From positions 1-64,000 of the forward strand of contig JAURWY010000011.1 of the NCBI GenBank assembly GCA_030654695.1: a stretch of 64,000 nt of DNA, given 5' to 3'. The first letter of the stretch is position 1. Every line of letters starts with the position of its first letter. The DNA is from Polaromonas sp. (lineage in GTDB: Bacteria > Pseudomonadota > Gammaproteobacteria > Burkholderiales > Burkholderiaceae_C). The notes beneath the pieces were generated by a model that was given only the letters and a program-made list of their open reading frames with translations, was not told the origin of the DNA and searched no databases. Positions 32,574 through 42,630 of this stretch are shown piece after piece. A program made the translations under genes and the position numbers.

Positions 32574-35500
32574 CTAGCGTTCTAAATCCACCTCAAGCAG
32601 CTTGCCCTGCGCCGTCAAAAAGGCCGCCTTGACGACTTCCCCGGGGTAAACCGCCTGCACCGCAGCGCAGTAGGTCTGCATTTGCGCGCGCAGCTCTGGC
32701 AAGTCTTGCGGGGCTGCGTTTGACTTGTAGTCCAGCACCCACCAATGGCCTTCATGCCCCGCGTCTTTGCGTTGCACCAAGCGATCCAAGCGCAGGCTTT
32801 GCCCCTCGTAAGCGAGCTCAACCTCGTCGCCCTGCCAGCTGACGACCGCCGGGTCCCAGGCCCACGCGCCAGCGCCGGCCAAAACTGCTTTGGCACCGGC
32901 CAAAGCCGCATGGGCTTGCGCCACGTCTAGCCGAAACTCACGCGTGATGGCCCGCACATGCGCATCAGACATAGCCCCCCATTCGAGCAAGCGGTGCATG
33001 GCCTGACCGGTTCGCGATGCAGCTGAATCTGAAGCTGGTTTGGCGATGGCCACCGGCAGCAAAGGCGCGGGCGGCAGCTCGGGGAAATCGACCACTGACA
33101 CAGCAGCGAGCTCTGTCGCTACCGCCTTCAGGGCCGGTTGCGGCCACTCTCCGGCCAGCGCGTGCAGCCGAAGCCACCAGCTGCCAGGGGCGTTGCGGTG
33201 CGACTCAATCGACGACATCGCCAGCGTTGTCTTGGCCCGCGTCAGCGCCACGTACAAGGCGTTGAGTTCTTCGCGGTGGCGCTCGTCTTTTTCGGCTTGC
33301 AAGGCATCGGCACAGCAAGCCGGCGGACGGCTTTCGCTGACCAGAAAAACAAAGCGATGCGGCACGGCAGATTCGCCCGGCCAGTCGACCAGCACGCCCA
33401 TGCTGTCGGCGCTGCGCGGCGGCGTGTCTGTGTCCAGCAGCAACACGGCTTCGGCCTCCAGCCCCTTGGCACCGTGGATGGTCAAGAGCCGAACCGCCTC
33501 TTGGCTGACGGTTGCCGGGGCCTGAATGCCGCCGGCTTTGAGCGCCCGCACCAAGGCGTACGGCGTGGTGTAGCGACCACCATCGACTTGCAAGGTGACC
33601 GACAGCAAGGCGCGCAAATTGGCCAGCACGGCCACGCGCTGCGCATCAGGCGCGGCAGCGGCAAAACGCGCCAGCACATCACCGTCGTCGTAAATGGATT
33701 GCAGCGCGTCGTGCGGCGGTAGCGTGTCCAACCAATTTTTCCAGCGCGACAATTGCTGCGCGACACCGGCCAAGCTTTTAGCCTCGTCGGTTTGCAGTTC
33801 TGCCAGCGGACTCGCGGCATCGCCCTGCAGTAACTGGTACCACGGCTGGCTGAGTCGGCGCTGCGCCAAAGCGAGTTGAACCAGCGCGGTGTCGTCAGCA
33901 CCAAACAGCGGCGACCGCAAAGCCCGCGCCAACGACAAATCGTGTTGCGGCGACACCAATGCATCCAACAGCGCCACGATGTCTTGCACTTCACAGCAGT
34001 CAATCAAGGCGGTTTTTTCGCCGATCTGCGCGGGAATATTGAGCGCGCGCAATTCGTTTTGCAAAGGCAACAAGCCTGCGCGTTTGCGCGACAGCACCAT
34101 GATGTTGGCGGGTTTGAGGGTTGCGGCCTCAAGTTGCATAGCAATCCACGCGGCGGCTTGGCGGGCTTCGAGTGTGCGCAGCGTTTCTTCGGGGACTTCG
34201 CGGGGTTGCGTCAGGCTGTCGCGCCAATCGACGGGCTCTTCATCTGCAGACTTCGCAACCTTGACGCGCAAGATCGGCGGCAAGCGCCCGACCGCGCCCA
34301 GCTGCGCGGAGTCCGTGCTGTGCGCACGAAAGCCATCGTAGCCGTCGACTTCAACGGCTTGCGCCATGGCCGCATTGACGGCGCTGATGACGCCTTGCGC
34401 GTTGCGCCGGGTGTGGTCGCAGCTCAGCAAGTCGCCGCCCAGACCGTTCTGCACAAAGGCTTGCGCCGCCCTAAACACCTGCGGCTCAGCGCGCCGGAAG
34501 CGGTAAATACTTTGCTTCGGGTCACCCACGATGAAAACGCTGGGCGCTTGCCCGGCGCCGGTGTAGCTGCCCAGCCAAGCCAGCAGCGCCTGCCACTGCA
34601 GCGGATTGGTGTCTTGAAATTCATCGATCAACAGATGCCGCACGCGGGCATCGAGTTTTTCTTGCACCCAGCCTGACAACACAGGGTCTCCCAGCATGAC
34701 CAGCGCAGCACGTTCGACATCGTTCATGTCGACCCAACCGCGTTCGCGCTTGAGTGCGGCGAACTCGGCAATGAGCAAGCGCGTCAAGCGCGCCATGCGC
34801 TGCTGGTAGGCCCAAGCATCGTGTTGATGGCGGGCTGCGGCCACGGCCAGCACGAGTTCTTGGGCTTCCCGCACCGTGCTGATGCCAATAATTTTTTCGC
34901 CAAATTTGCGGGCTTTACCGTCGGCCGTCAGCAAGGCCAAGTAGACAGCGCTCCTGTCGCCGGCGGTCAAGGCGCGCTCCAACTCTGCGCCTTTGGCCGA
35001 AAAAGTCACCGCTGAAGCACGCCCCAAAGCGATGGCGGCGTCGACCAGCAGTTGGTGCGCTGGACCGGCGGAAAAAGCATCTTCCGGTTCCGCTAGGTCA
35101 ACGAACGCCGGGAATTGCGCGCCGAAAGTTTTCACTGACGCATCGGTCACACCAGCCGCGTCGGCGAGCGCGAACTCGACCCGTTTGTCGAGCGCCGCTT
35201 GCAGGGCTTTTTCGGTTTGCGAACGGCCATAGGCAAAGACGACGGCTTCAAAGTCTCCCTTCAGCGCCGGGTTGCCCACCAGCGCTTGGTAATAGCGCCG
35301 CCAGACCAATGCTCGGGCTTGGCTGTCGTCTTCCAGCAAGTCGTAATTGACCGGCAAGCCCAAGCTCTGCAACACCGCCACCGGGGCGCTGCGCAACAAG
35401 GCCGCGAACCAGCCGTGAAAAGTGCGGATTTGCACCGACCGGCCGGTGGCCAACATGGCCGCATACAAGCCTTGAAGCTGCGTTGCCAAGCGTGACGCTG

Positions 35501-35855
35501 TGGCCTCGTCGTGCAGGCCGGGCACACCGCGAATCTGCAATTCGTGAAGCAACTTGGCGCGGTCTGCATGGGCAAATTCGGCGAGCCATTCGTAGAGACG
35601 TTCGCGCATTTCGCCAGCGGCACGTTTGGTGAAGGTGATGGCCAGAATTTCCTGTGGCTGCAAGCGGCCATCGGTACCGGCTTTCTCCACACCCTCGAGC
35701 AAGGCACGCACCATGCGCGAGACCAGCATCCAGGTCTTGCCAGCACCCGCACAAGCCTCGACCGCCACGCTGCGGCGCGGGTCGCAGGCAATGGCGTAAA
35801 AAGCGTCGGCCGTGACCAGCGCGCCGTTGCGTTCGTAAGCGGCTGGTTGCGTCAT
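32574..35855 (-). CDS. addA: AddA-type helicase-nuclease (UvrD/RecB-like)
   Basis: A 1093-residue protein. Superfamily 1A helicase motifs run in order: Walker A VEACAGAGKTWML (residues 32-44), motif Ia LAITFTKRAAGEMRERL near 75-95, motif II LLIDEFQDTNPLQW near 400, VFIVGDPKQSIYRFRRAEP, motifs V/VI VRLLTIHGAKGLEAEAVLL and LNALYVALTRAKTTL, then a C-terminal PD-(D/E)xK nuclease with WVLDYKSN near 1035. With AddB it resects double-strand breaks up to Chi-like sites for RecA. The ATG at 35855 overlaps the addB stop (ATGA). A longer frame to 35882 lies in addB and is rejected. Confidence 0.9.
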   Translation of the reverse strand: MTQPAAYERNGALVTADAFYAIACDPRRSVAVEACAGAGKTWMLVSRMVRALLEGVEKAGTDGRLQPQEILAITFTKRAAGEMRERLYEWLAEFAHADRAKLLHELQIRGVPGLHDEATASRLATQLQGLYAAMLATGRSVQIRTFHGWFAALLRSAPVAVLQSLGLPVNYDLLEDDSQARALVWRRYYQALVGNPALKGDFEAVVFAYGRSQTEKALQAALDKRVEFALADAAGVTDASVKTFGAQFPAFVDLAEPEDAFSAGPAHQLLVDAAIALGRASAVTFSAKGAELERALTAGDRSAVYLALLTADGKARKFGEKIIGISTVREAQELVLAVAAARHQHDAWAYQQRMARLTRLLIAEFAALKRERGWVDMNDVERAALVMLGDPVLSGWVQEKLDARVRHLLIDEFQDTNPLQWQALLAWLGSYTGAGQAPSVFIVGDPKQSIYRFRRAEPQVFRAAQAFVQNGLGGDLLSCDHTRRNAQGVISAVNAAMAQAVEVDGYDGFRAHSTDSAQLGAVGRLPPILRVKVAKSADEEPVDWRDSLTQPREVPEETLRTLEARQAAAWIAMQLEAATLKPANIMVLSRKRAGLLPLQNELRALNIPAQIGEKTALIDCCEVQDIVALLDALVSPQHDLSLARALRSPLFGADDTALVQLALAQRRLSQPWYQLLQGDAASPLAELQTDEAKSLAGVAQQLSRWKNWLDTLPPHDALQSIYDDGDVLARFAAAAPDAQRVAVLANLRALLSVTLQVDGGRYTTPYALVRALKAGGIQAPATVSQEAVRLLTIHGAKGLEAEAVLLLDTDTPPRSADSMGVLVDWPGESAVPHRFVFLVSESRPPACCADALQAEKDERHREELNALYVALTRAKTTLAMSSIESHRNAPGSWWLRLHALAGEWPQPALKAVATELAAVSVVDFPELPPAPLLPVAIAKPASDSAASRTGQAMHRLLEWGAMSDAHVRAITREFRLDVAQAHAALAGAKAVLAGAGAWAWDPAVVSWQGDEVELAYEGQSLRLDRLVQRKDAGHEGHWWVLDYKSNAAPQDLPELRAQMQTYCAAVQAVYPGEVVKAAFLTAQGKLLEVDLER

Positions 35856-38374
35856 GCGGCCACCCGAAAGTCTCGCCGGCATAAACCGCGGGCATCACAA
35901 TAGTCGCAAGCCTTGCCTTCGCCTATTGCCGGCAACCGCGCACCCTCGGTGATGCGGCTCATGTCACTCAAAATGCTGCCAATCAACTCGTCTCGCAGGT
36001 CCACGATGTCCTCTTGGTCATAGCTTTTGGTCGGCTCTTTTTCACCCAAATTCACATAGGCCGCGCTCAAAGGATCGTCACTCAGCAACGCAGCATAAAA
36101 CGGCAGCTGCGTGTCTTCCTGCGGGTCGTTGATGCGATCAGCGGTGGTAGTGCGCGACTCGGTTTTGTAATCCATCACCACCGGTTGACCATCGGGCAAG
36201 CGGTCAATCCGATCGATTTTGCCAATCAGTGTGAGCGGGCCGATGGGCATTTCTTTCCATTGCTCGGCCTCGGCGAATTGCGCGCCTGTTGCCTCGTGGC
36301 CCGCGAGCCACAGCAGGTAGCCCTCACGCACCCGTGGCCACGCGGCGGCAAAGGGCAAGAACTCGCTGTCGGCAAGCGCCATCTCCCGCGTAGTACGTTC
36401 AGCGGCTTGGTTCATCATCTGCACCCGCTCAGGCGCATCGGCTGTCGGGGTTTGTTTGAGCGCCACGTGAAAGTGGCTGAGTAGCGCGTGCAGCCAATTG
36501 CCAAAATCGCGCTTGCCCAACTCGCCTTCCAGTTCCTCGACGGCTTGCAGCTTGAGCTGACGCATCGCAAAAAATCGGTAAGGGCAGCGGCGCAAATCTT
36601 CATACGCGCTGGCTGACAAACGCACCACCGGCAGCGCTTGACCCGTGGGCGCTGGCATAGTCGTTGGCTGCAAAGTCAGCGATCGCTGCACGCGCACATC
36701 TGCCGCCAATTCGACGTCGGGTGCCAGCAGCAAGGCCTGCACAAAACCACTCGGCATGATGCGCTCGCCGCCTTCGCTGTTGCGCCACAGCACGTCGACC
36801 GGATTGAACTGCAGGGCGTACAACCACGCCGCGCGGGCGCTAGCCGTCAAGGTGTCGCGTGAAGGCAAACCCAGCAACTCGCGTTGCGCCGGCGTCCACT
36901 GGCCGGGCGGCTCGGGCGACACCGGCAATCGGACTTCATCAGCGCCCGGAAAAACCACCGCCTGCATAGGCCGGCCCAGCAACTGGCTCAGCGGCAAGAT
37001 CACCACTTGCGCTTCGGGCGGGTGTTCGGGCGTGAAACTGGCCGACTCCAGCACCTGATTGACCCAAGCGGTGAAGTCGCGCAGGCTCATGCGCGCACCG
37101 AAGGTTTCGAATTCGCTTTCCAGGCCTTCACGCAGCCGCAGCGCGTCCATCACGGCCTGCCCTGCCGTGTCGCTGAGCAAGGCTTCCCATTGCTTGGACG
37201 CCTGCAGCACGCCACGCAGCGCGCGCAGCCAGGGCATCAGTGCTTTACCGCCTTGCAGTGGCGCCAGCAACGGGGCCGCCAATGCGGCCAACGCGGCACT
37301 GGCGGTCAGCGATGCAGTTTCAGAATGGCTGACCGAACGCCATTCGCGCACACCGGTTTTACGCAATTCGATTTCAGCCGCCGTGACGGCCGCGGCATTG
37401 AAGACAGGCGCATTTTTCAGCCAGTCGAGCATGGCGTCGGCCGAGGCGTCCCATGTCGCCGCCCGCAGCAGGCTCATCAGAGTCGCCGCCGACCGGGTAG
37501 TCGACAGCTTCCAGCCGGTTTCGTCCCGCACCGCGACACCTTTGTTGGCGAGCATGGCCCGTACGCGTCGGGTCAGCACGCGATCTTGCGCCACCAACGC
37601 GACAGGCAAGCAGCCTTGGTTGAGTCGCACCAAGACGCAGGCAGTGGCGCGCTGCGCCTCGTCTTCGGCGTCTTGCGCGAGTTGCAAGTCTGGGGGCGTT
37701 TCAATGCTTGGCAACTCGTCATCAACCAAACGCAAAGTCACCGCACGGTCGCCCCACATCGCCTTCAAGGCGTCGGTCAGCGGATCGGTCTGAAAACCTT
37801 CCAGCACCAGCAACAAATCGCCCGTAGCACTGAACAAGACATCGGTCGGATAGGCCGAGGTCGACGCCCAAGCCAGCGCAATTTGACCCACCGCCGACTC
37901 CAGCGCCAGCAGCGGTGCATCCATGCCAGCCGCCAACAAGCCGCCTAGGCGCTGCCCCCATTCAGGGCGCTGGGCGGGTGGCAAAGCGGCAGCCAGCCGC
38001 GCCACAGACCAAGCCGACTCCACCAACCGAGCCGCCAACAAGTCTTTGTGCGCACCCAGACCAGCGCGCTCCAACAACCCAGCGGCCGTCAGCATGTCAT
38101 AAGCCGCGTCCATTCGGATGTCGCTGACAGCGGGCTCAAAAGGACCGTCCAGTGGCGCCTGCAAACTGTTGGCCCAGTTCATGCTGGTTTCAAAGCGCGG
38201 CACAAACGAGGCCGTGCCTTGAGCCGCCCAGGCAGTACGCGCCTGCTGCATCAGCTGCGCATAAGGCACCAGCACGACGCAGGCAGCCGGGTGCAAACCG
38301 CGGCTAGCAATGTGATCGTGGATCTGCTGGGTCACGCGGGACCAGCTGGCTTCAATGAAGAGGGGGTGCGTCAC
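35852..38374 (-). CDS. addB: AddB-type nuclease subunit with iron-sulfur cysteines
   Basis: An 840-residue partner of AddA. The N-terminal half is a degenerate helicase-like region without a Walker A. The C-terminal third is a Cas4/AddB-like nuclease: it begins at RRCPYRFFAMRQLKL (first cluster cysteine), includes IDRIDRLPDGQPVVMDYKT (catalytic Asp and Lys) near 750 and ends with CDYCDARGLC (Cys823, 826, 832). Together these four cysteines form the [4Fe-4S] staple of AddB nucleases. It is transcribed away from trxA, 159 nt upstream, and coupled to addA. Confidence 0.88.
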   Translation of the reverse strand: MTHPLFIEASWSRVTQQIHDHIASRGLHPAACVVLVPYAQLMQQARTAWAAQGTASFVPRFETSMNWANSLQAPLDGPFEPAVSDIRMDAAYDMLTAAGLLERAGLGAHKDLLAARLVESAWSVARLAAALPPAQRPEWGQRLGGLLAAGMDAPLLALESAVGQIALAWASTSAYPTDVLFSATGDLLLVLEGFQTDPLTDALKAMWGDRAVTLRLVDDELPSIETPPDLQLAQDAEDEAQRATACVLVRLNQGCLPVALVAQDRVLTRRVRAMLANKGVAVRDETGWKLSTTRSAATLMSLLRAATWDASADAMLDWLKNAPVFNAAAVTAAEIELRKTGVREWRSVSHSETASLTASAALAALAAPLLAPLQGGKALMPWLRALRGVLQASKQWEALLSDTAGQAVMDALRLREGLESEFETFGARMSLRDFTAWVNQVLESASFTPEHPPEAQVVILPLSQLLGRPMQAVVFPGADEVRLPVSPEPPGQWTPAQRELLGLPSRDTLTASARAAWLYALQFNPVDVLWRNSEGGERIMPSGFVQALLLAPDVELAADVRVQRSLTLQPTTMPAPTGQALPVVRLSASAYEDLRRCPYRFFAMRQLKLQAVEELEGELGKRDFGNWLHALLSHFHVALKQTPTADAPERVQMMNQAAERTTREMALADSEFLPFAAAWPRVREGYLLWLAGHEATGAQFAEAEQWKEMPIGPLTLIGKIDRIDRLPDGQPVVMDYKTESRTTTADRINDPQEDTQLPFYAALLSDDPLSAAYVNLGEKEPTKSYDQEDIVDLRDELIGSILSDMSRITEGARLPAIGEGKACDYCDARGLCRRDFRVAA

Positions 38375-38533
38375 AGGCGAAAGTTATCGGGGGAAGTTTT
38401 AAGAGAAAGTGGAAAGTTGGTCATCGCGGCCATATAAGAAGCGGAAGGCTTCACCAACGACGAGGGTACTGGCTTTCTGCCACAATAACCTCAACTTTCG
38501 CCGTATCTTGAACAACCTTTTGAAGGAGCCATC

Positions 38534-38866
38534 ATGGCCAACGAACTGATTAAACATACCACTGATGCCACCTTCGAAGCCGACGTGCTCAAGTCGACCC
38601 AACCCGTGCTGGTGGACTACTGGGCCGAGTGGTGCGGTCCTTGCAAGATGATTGCGCCGATTCTCGATGAAGTCGCCACCACCTACGACGGCAAACTCCA
38701 AATTGCCAAGATGAACGTCGACGAAAACCGCGACATCCCGGCCAAGTTCGGTATTCGTGGCATTCCAACGCTGATGTTGTTCAAAGACGGCGAACTGGCC
38801 GCCACCAAAGTCGGCGCCATGAGCAAGGCTCAGCTGACCGCCTTCATCGACCAGCAACTGGCCTGA
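38534..38866 (+). CDS. trxA: Thioredoxin 1
   Basis: A 110-residue cytoplasmic disulfide reductase with the active site WCGPCK (Cys34, Cys37) and the cis-proline segment [15 protein letters not shown]. It reduces ribonucleotide reductase, PAPS reductase and other targets. A GGAG ribosome binding site precedes the ATG. A strong terminator follows, and rho comes next, the normal betaproteobacterial order. Confidence 0.98.
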   Translation: MANELIKHTTDATFEADVLKSTQPVLVDYWAEWCGPCKMIAPILDEVATTYDGKLQIAKMNVDENRDIPAKFGIRGIPTLMLFKDGELAATKVGAMSKAQLTAFIDQQLA

Positions 38867-38871
38867 AGCCC

Positions 38872-38908
38872 ACCCAAAAGAAGCTCTGCGGAGCTTCTTT
38901 TTTTGGGT
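38872..38908 (+). terminator. Intrinsic terminator after trxA
   Basis: ACCCAAAAGAAGCTC / GAGCTTC-T7-GGGT inverted repeat with a TGCG loop and a 7-T tract. The A/T flanks make it usable in both directions. The 235 nt from here to rho are the rho leader; no gene is seen in it. Confidence 0.9.
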
Positions 38909-39143
38909 CAACCGTTCATTCTTGTGCCGTAGCGCACCGCAGAGCCTCAGAAACCCTGTTTTTTTCCTGTCATAATTTGCCATATTCGCTGCTGTCTTCT
39001 GGACAGAGAGTGTGAATTCCAGCACTGGCAGCCGGTTTTAGAAATCTCCCTCTAAGCCGTCATCTTGTTGTTTCGACTTATCCCACCTCCCCCCGTTTTT
39101 TCAGTTGAACTCTCTTGAGAGTTCTCATTACGCAGGTAACCCC

Positions 39144-40406
39144 ATGCATTTAAACGAACTCAAGGCACTGCACGTGTCTGAAGTCCTCAAGCAAGCTGAA
39201 GCCCTTGAGATCGAAAACGTTGGCCGTATGCGCAAACAAGAATTGATGTTTGCCATCATCAAAAAGCGCGCTAAGACGGGTGAAACCATCGTCGCTGACG
39301 GCGTGCTTGAAGTGCTGCCCGATGGCTTCGGCTTTTTGCGCGCACCGGATTCGAGCTACACCGCCTCGACCGACGACATCTACATCAGCCCGAGCCAGAT
39401 CCGCCGCTTCAACCTGCACACCGGCGACATGATCGAAGGTGAAGTCCGCACGCCGAAAGACGGCGAACGCTACTTTGCACTCAACAAACTCGACAAGATC
39501 AACGACGGCGCACCTGAAGACAACAAGCACAAGGTGATGTTCGAGAATTTGACGCCGCTGTTCCCACGCGAGCAGTACAAATTAGAGCGCGACATCAAGG
39601 GCGAAGAAAACCTGACCAGCCGGATCATCGACATCATTGCGCCTATCGGTAAAGGCCAGCGCGCCTTGCTGGTGGCACCGCCAAAATCCGGCAAGACCGT
39701 GATGATGCAAAACATCGCTCACGCCATCACCGCCAACTATCCCGACTCCGTCATGATGGTGCTGCTGGTGGACGAACGCCCAGAAGAAGTGACCGAAATG
39801 CAGCGCAGCGTGCGCGGCGAAGTGATTTCATCGACCTTTGACGAGCCAGCGGCGCGTCACGTGCACGTGGCTGAAATGGTCATTGAGCGCGCTAAGCGTT
39901 TGGTTGAGCTTGGCAAAGATGTGGTCATTTTGTTGGACTCTATTACCCGTCTGGCCCGCGCTTACAACAACGTGCTGCCTTCGTCAGGCAAAGTCCTGAC
40001 CGGTGGCGTGGATGCCAATGCCTTGCAGCGCCCTAAGCGTTTCTTTGGTGCCGCCCGCAAGATCGAAGAAGGCGGCAGCCTGACCATCATCGGCACGGCG
40101 CTGATCGACACCGGTAGCCGCATGGACGAAGTGATCTTTGAAGAATTCAAAGGCACCGGCAACTGCGAGATTCATTTGGATCGCCGCCTGTACGAAAAAC
40201 GCGTGTTCCCGGCCATCAACCTGAACCGCAGCGGCACGCGTAAAGAAGAACTGCTGCTGGCGCCTGAGATTCTGCAAAAGTCACGGATTTTGCGTCAGTT
40301 CATGTACAACATGGACGAAATCGAATCGATGGAATTGATGCTGAAAAACATGAAAGCCACGAAGAACAACCACGAGTTCTTTGACATGATGCGAAGGGGT
40401 GGGTAA
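39144..40406 (+). CDS. rho: Transcription termination factor Rho
   Basis: A 420-residue hexameric RNA-dependent ATPase. The N-terminal [19 protein letters not shown] is the canonical start. RNA-binding residues lie in [22 protein letters not shown] near 62-83. Walker A is [12 protein letters not shown] near 175-186, and the Q/R loop and [16 protein letters not shown]-type Walker B follow (here [16 protein letters not shown]). An in-frame extension to 39105 is leader sequence. Its stop codon lies within a small GTGGG/CCCAC hairpin followed by T5 (40399-40419), which could act as a weak terminator. Confidence 0.98.
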   Translation: MHLNELKALHVSEVLKQAEALEIENVGRMRKQELMFAIIKKRAKTGETIVADGVLEVLPDGFGFLRAPDSSYTASTDDIYISPSQIRRFNLHTGDMIEGEVRTPKDGERYFALNKLDKINDGAPEDNKHKVMFENLTPLFPREQYKLERDIKGEENLTSRIIDIIAPIGKGQRALLVAPPKSGKTVMMQNIAHAITANYPDSVMMVLLVDERPEEVTEMQRSVRGEVISSTFDEPAARHVHVAEMVIERAKRLVELGKDVVILLDSITRLARAYNNVLPSSGKVLTGGVDANALQRPKRFFGAARKIEEGGSLTIIGTALIDTGSRMDEVIFEEFKGTGNCEIHLDRRLYEKRVFPAINLNRSGTRKEELLLAPEILQKSRILRQFMYNMDEIESMELMLKNMKATKNNHEFFDMMRRGG

Positions 40407-40421
40407 CCCCACGCTTTTTAA

Positions 40422-40430
40422 TGCGATAAT
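40422..40430 (+). promoter_or_regulatory. Possible extended -10 promoter of rpmE2
   Basis: TGC-GATAAT forms an extended -10 element 65 nt upstream of the rpmE2 ATG, just after the hairpin at the rho stop. No clear -35. Confidence 0.35.
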
Positions 40431-40495
40431 CTGCGGCTTAGCGGAAAGTGTCCAAGACTGGCTTGGGTGGCTACCGCAACGAATAAGGATAGATC

Positions 40496-40753
40496 ATGAA
40501 AGACGGCATTCACCCTAACTACCGCGAAGTTTGCTTCGTGGACTTGTCAAACAACTTCAAGTTTGTCACGCGTTCATGCGTCAACACCAAAGAAATGGTG
40601 AAGATGGATGATGGCCGCGAATTGCCTTTGTACAAGCTGGACACCTCCAGCGAGTCGCACCCGTTTTACACCGGCACGCAAAAATCCGTGGACAACATGG
40701 GTGGTCGTGTTGAGCGCTTTCGTAACCGCTTCGGCAAAACTGCCGCCAAGTAA
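40496..40753 (+). CDS. rpmE2: 50S ribosomal protein L31, type B
   Basis: An 85-residue L31 of the zinc-independent type. It starts MKDGIHPNYREVCFVD and has NFKFVTRSCV, but lacks the CxxC...CxxC ribbon of type A. The C-terminal ESHPFYTGTQKSVDNMGGRV is typical of L31 type B. An AAGGA ribosome binding site precedes the ATG. In many bacteria such paralogues are zinc-starvation genes, but here it sits in the constitutive rho neighbourhood, so it may be the main copy. Confidence 0.96.
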   Translation: MKDGIHPNYREVCFVDLSNNFKFVTRSCVNTKEMVKMDDGRELPLYKLDTSSESHPFYTGTQKSVDNMGGRVERFRNRFGKTAAK

Positions 40754-40783
40754 ACTGCGAATCGTTTCAAGCCGATGCCAAAA

Positions 40784-40812
40784 GCAGCCTGAACTTCAGG
40801 CTGCTTTTTTTT
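40784..40812 (+). terminator. Intrinsic terminator after rpmE2
   Basis: GCAGCCTG / CAGGCTGC stem with loop AACTT, preceded by A4 and followed by T8, 30 nt after the stop codon. Confidence 0.93.
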
Positions 40813-40883
40813 CGCCCTGAAACCTCGGTTTCGGTCATGATCGAAACCCTGATGACGCAACTCATTTTCTGGCAGACCGAACC

Positions 40884-42620
40884 TTGACCCAGCCGTCCCC
40901 CGCCCTCATTGCCCAATCTGCCGTGCGCAGACTGCCGCGCCTTGCGCTGCTGCTTTTTTGCGTGGCTTACGTGTTGCCGGGACTGGTCGGGCGTGGGCCT
41001 TGGAAGAACGCGGACATCTCGGCTTTCGGTGTCATGCAGCAAATGGCTGCCACTGGCAGTGACTGGCTGCAACCCAACTTGATGGGTTTCACCGTCGACT
41101 TTGACGGCCTGCTGCCTTACTGGATAGGCGCACTGGCGATCAAGCTGATGCCCTTCCTAGACCCGGCTCTGGCCGCGCGTCTGCCCTATATCGGCTTGCT
41201 GGCATTGACGCTGGCGGCCACTTGGTACGCGGTGTATTACTTGGCGCGCAGCCCGCAGGCGCAGCCGGTGGCCTTTGCCTTTGGCGGCGAGGCCAGTCCG
41301 GCCGACTACGCCCGTGCCATGGCGGATGCTGGCCTGCTGGCCTTGCTGGCGTGTTTGGGTTTGGCCCAGTTGTCCCATGAAACAACCCCAGCCATGGCCC
41401 AACTCGGCTTCATGACACTGATGTTTTACAGCGTGGCCGCCAGCCCTTACCGCAGTCCTTGGCAGGTGTTGGGCCCTGGCTCAGCCTTTGTGCTGGGCAT
41501 GGTTGGGCTCGCGCTGAGCGGTGCACCCACTGTTGCCGCCCTGCTCGGTATCGGCAGCGTGCTGGTGGAATGGGCGCATCGCCGCTGGGGCGGGGAGACC
41601 AACGAGCAACCCGACACGCGCGGCTGGATGCTGCTGATGTTGGGCGCTACCTTGGCGACGGCGGTGCTGGCGTACGCGCTCGGTCTTTGGGCGTGGCGCA
41701 TTGATGTCGCTGCACTGAGCCGGTCTGAAGCCCACAAAGAATGGGGCAGCATCATCCGCCTGCTGCTGTGGTTTCCGTGGCCCGCTTGGCCGCTGGCCTT
41801 GTGGACGCTGTATCGCTGGCGCCGGCAGTTGACCAGTCGCCATGTCGCCCTGCCCTTGTGGTTTGCGGTCGTGGCCGTTGGCACCACGCTGCTGACAGGT
41901 GCCTCAGACCGCAGCCTGCTGCTGAGCCTGCCGCCGCTGGCCGCGCTCGCCGCGTTTGCCCTGCCGACCCTGCGGCGCAGCGTTGCCTCCTTGATCGACT
42001 GGTTCACGCTGCTGTTTTTCACCTCTTGCGCCATCATCATTTGGGTCATTTGGGTCGCCATGCAAACCGGTGTACCGAAACAACCGGCTGCCAACGTAGC
42101 CAAGTTGGCACCCGGCTTTGAGCCGAGCTTCTCTGCACTGGCCTTTGGCTTGGCCTTGCTGGCCACGCTGGCTTGGGCTTGGCTGGTGAAATGGCGCGCC
42201 GGCCAACACCGTGCCGCCATCTGGAAGTCACTGATCTTGCCAGCCGGTGGCACCACGCTGTGCTGGCTGCTGCTGATGACGCTGTGGCTGCCGTTGTTGG
42301 ACTTCGCCCGCAGCTACGAATCCCTGTCGAAGCAGGTCGCGTGGCAAGTGAAGCGACAAGATTGCATCGAAGTGCTGGGCCTCAACACCGCGCAGATTGC
42401 GGCGCTGCGCTACTACCAAAAGCTGGACTTGCGCAGCATCGGGCCAGAGACTCGCTGCCCCTATCTACTGGTCGACACGAAGTCTTTGTCGAACATGGGC
42501 CAGAGCGTCAACCGCGCTGAGTGGGAGCGAATGATCTTGCTGCGGCGCCCGGCCGACCGCAACGAAAATGTCGTGGTGTTCCGCCGCTTCAAGCCCTCAG
42601 CAGCCGCTGAACGCCCCTGA
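40884..42620 (+). CDS. ArnT/PMT-like polytopic membrane glycosyltransferase-type protein
   Basis: A 578-residue protein with about a dozen membrane helices. The first periplasmic loop PGLVGRGPWKNADISAFGVM resembles the Asp-containing loop 1 of GT-C (ArnT/PMT) transferases that use a polyprenyl-linked sugar donor, and a soluble C-terminal part (residues 460-578) follows the last helix. The acceptor and sugar cannot be inferred. The start is uncertain: TTG 40884 has no good ribosome binding site, and GTG 40923 is an alternative. The MATE-family gene begins about ten nt after its stop, so both are probably one transcript. Confidence 0.65.
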   Translation: MTQPSPALIAQSAVRRLPRLALLLFCVAYVLPGLVGRGPWKNADISAFGVMQQMAATGSDWLQPNLMGFTVDFDGLLPYWIGALAIKLMPFLDPALAARLPYIGLLALTLAATWYAVYYLARSPQAQPVAFAFGGEASPADYARAMADAGLLALLACLGLAQLSHETTPAMAQLGFMTLMFYSVAASPYRSPWQVLGPGSAFVLGMVGLALSGAPTVAALLGIGSVLVEWAHRRWGGETNEQPDTRGWMLLMLGATLATAVLAYALGLWAWRIDVAALSRSEAHKEWGSIIRLLLWFPWPAWPLALWTLYRWRRQLTSRHVALPLWFAVVAVGTTLLTGASDRSLLLSLPPLAALAAFALPTLRRSVASLIDWFTLLFFTSCAIIIWVIWVAMQTGVPKQPAANVAKLAPGFEPSFSALAFGLALLATLAWAWLVKWRAGQHRAAIWKSLILPAGGTTLCWLLLMTLWLPLLDFARSYESLSKQVAWQVKRQDCIEVLGLNTAQIAALRYYQKLDLRSIGPETRCPYLLVDTKSLSNMGQSVNRAEWERMILLRRPADRNENVVVFRRFKPSAAAERP

Positions 42621-42630
42621 TTTTCGGCCC

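Noticed and set aside
36884-37948. 354-codon plus-strand frame opposite addB
   Set aside because: Antisense shadow in high-GC coding sequence; no recognisable domain.
40837-40887. 16-codon frame ending at the TTG start of the ArnT-like gene
   Set aside because: Could be a leader peptide, but there is no ribosome binding site or conserved feature to support it.
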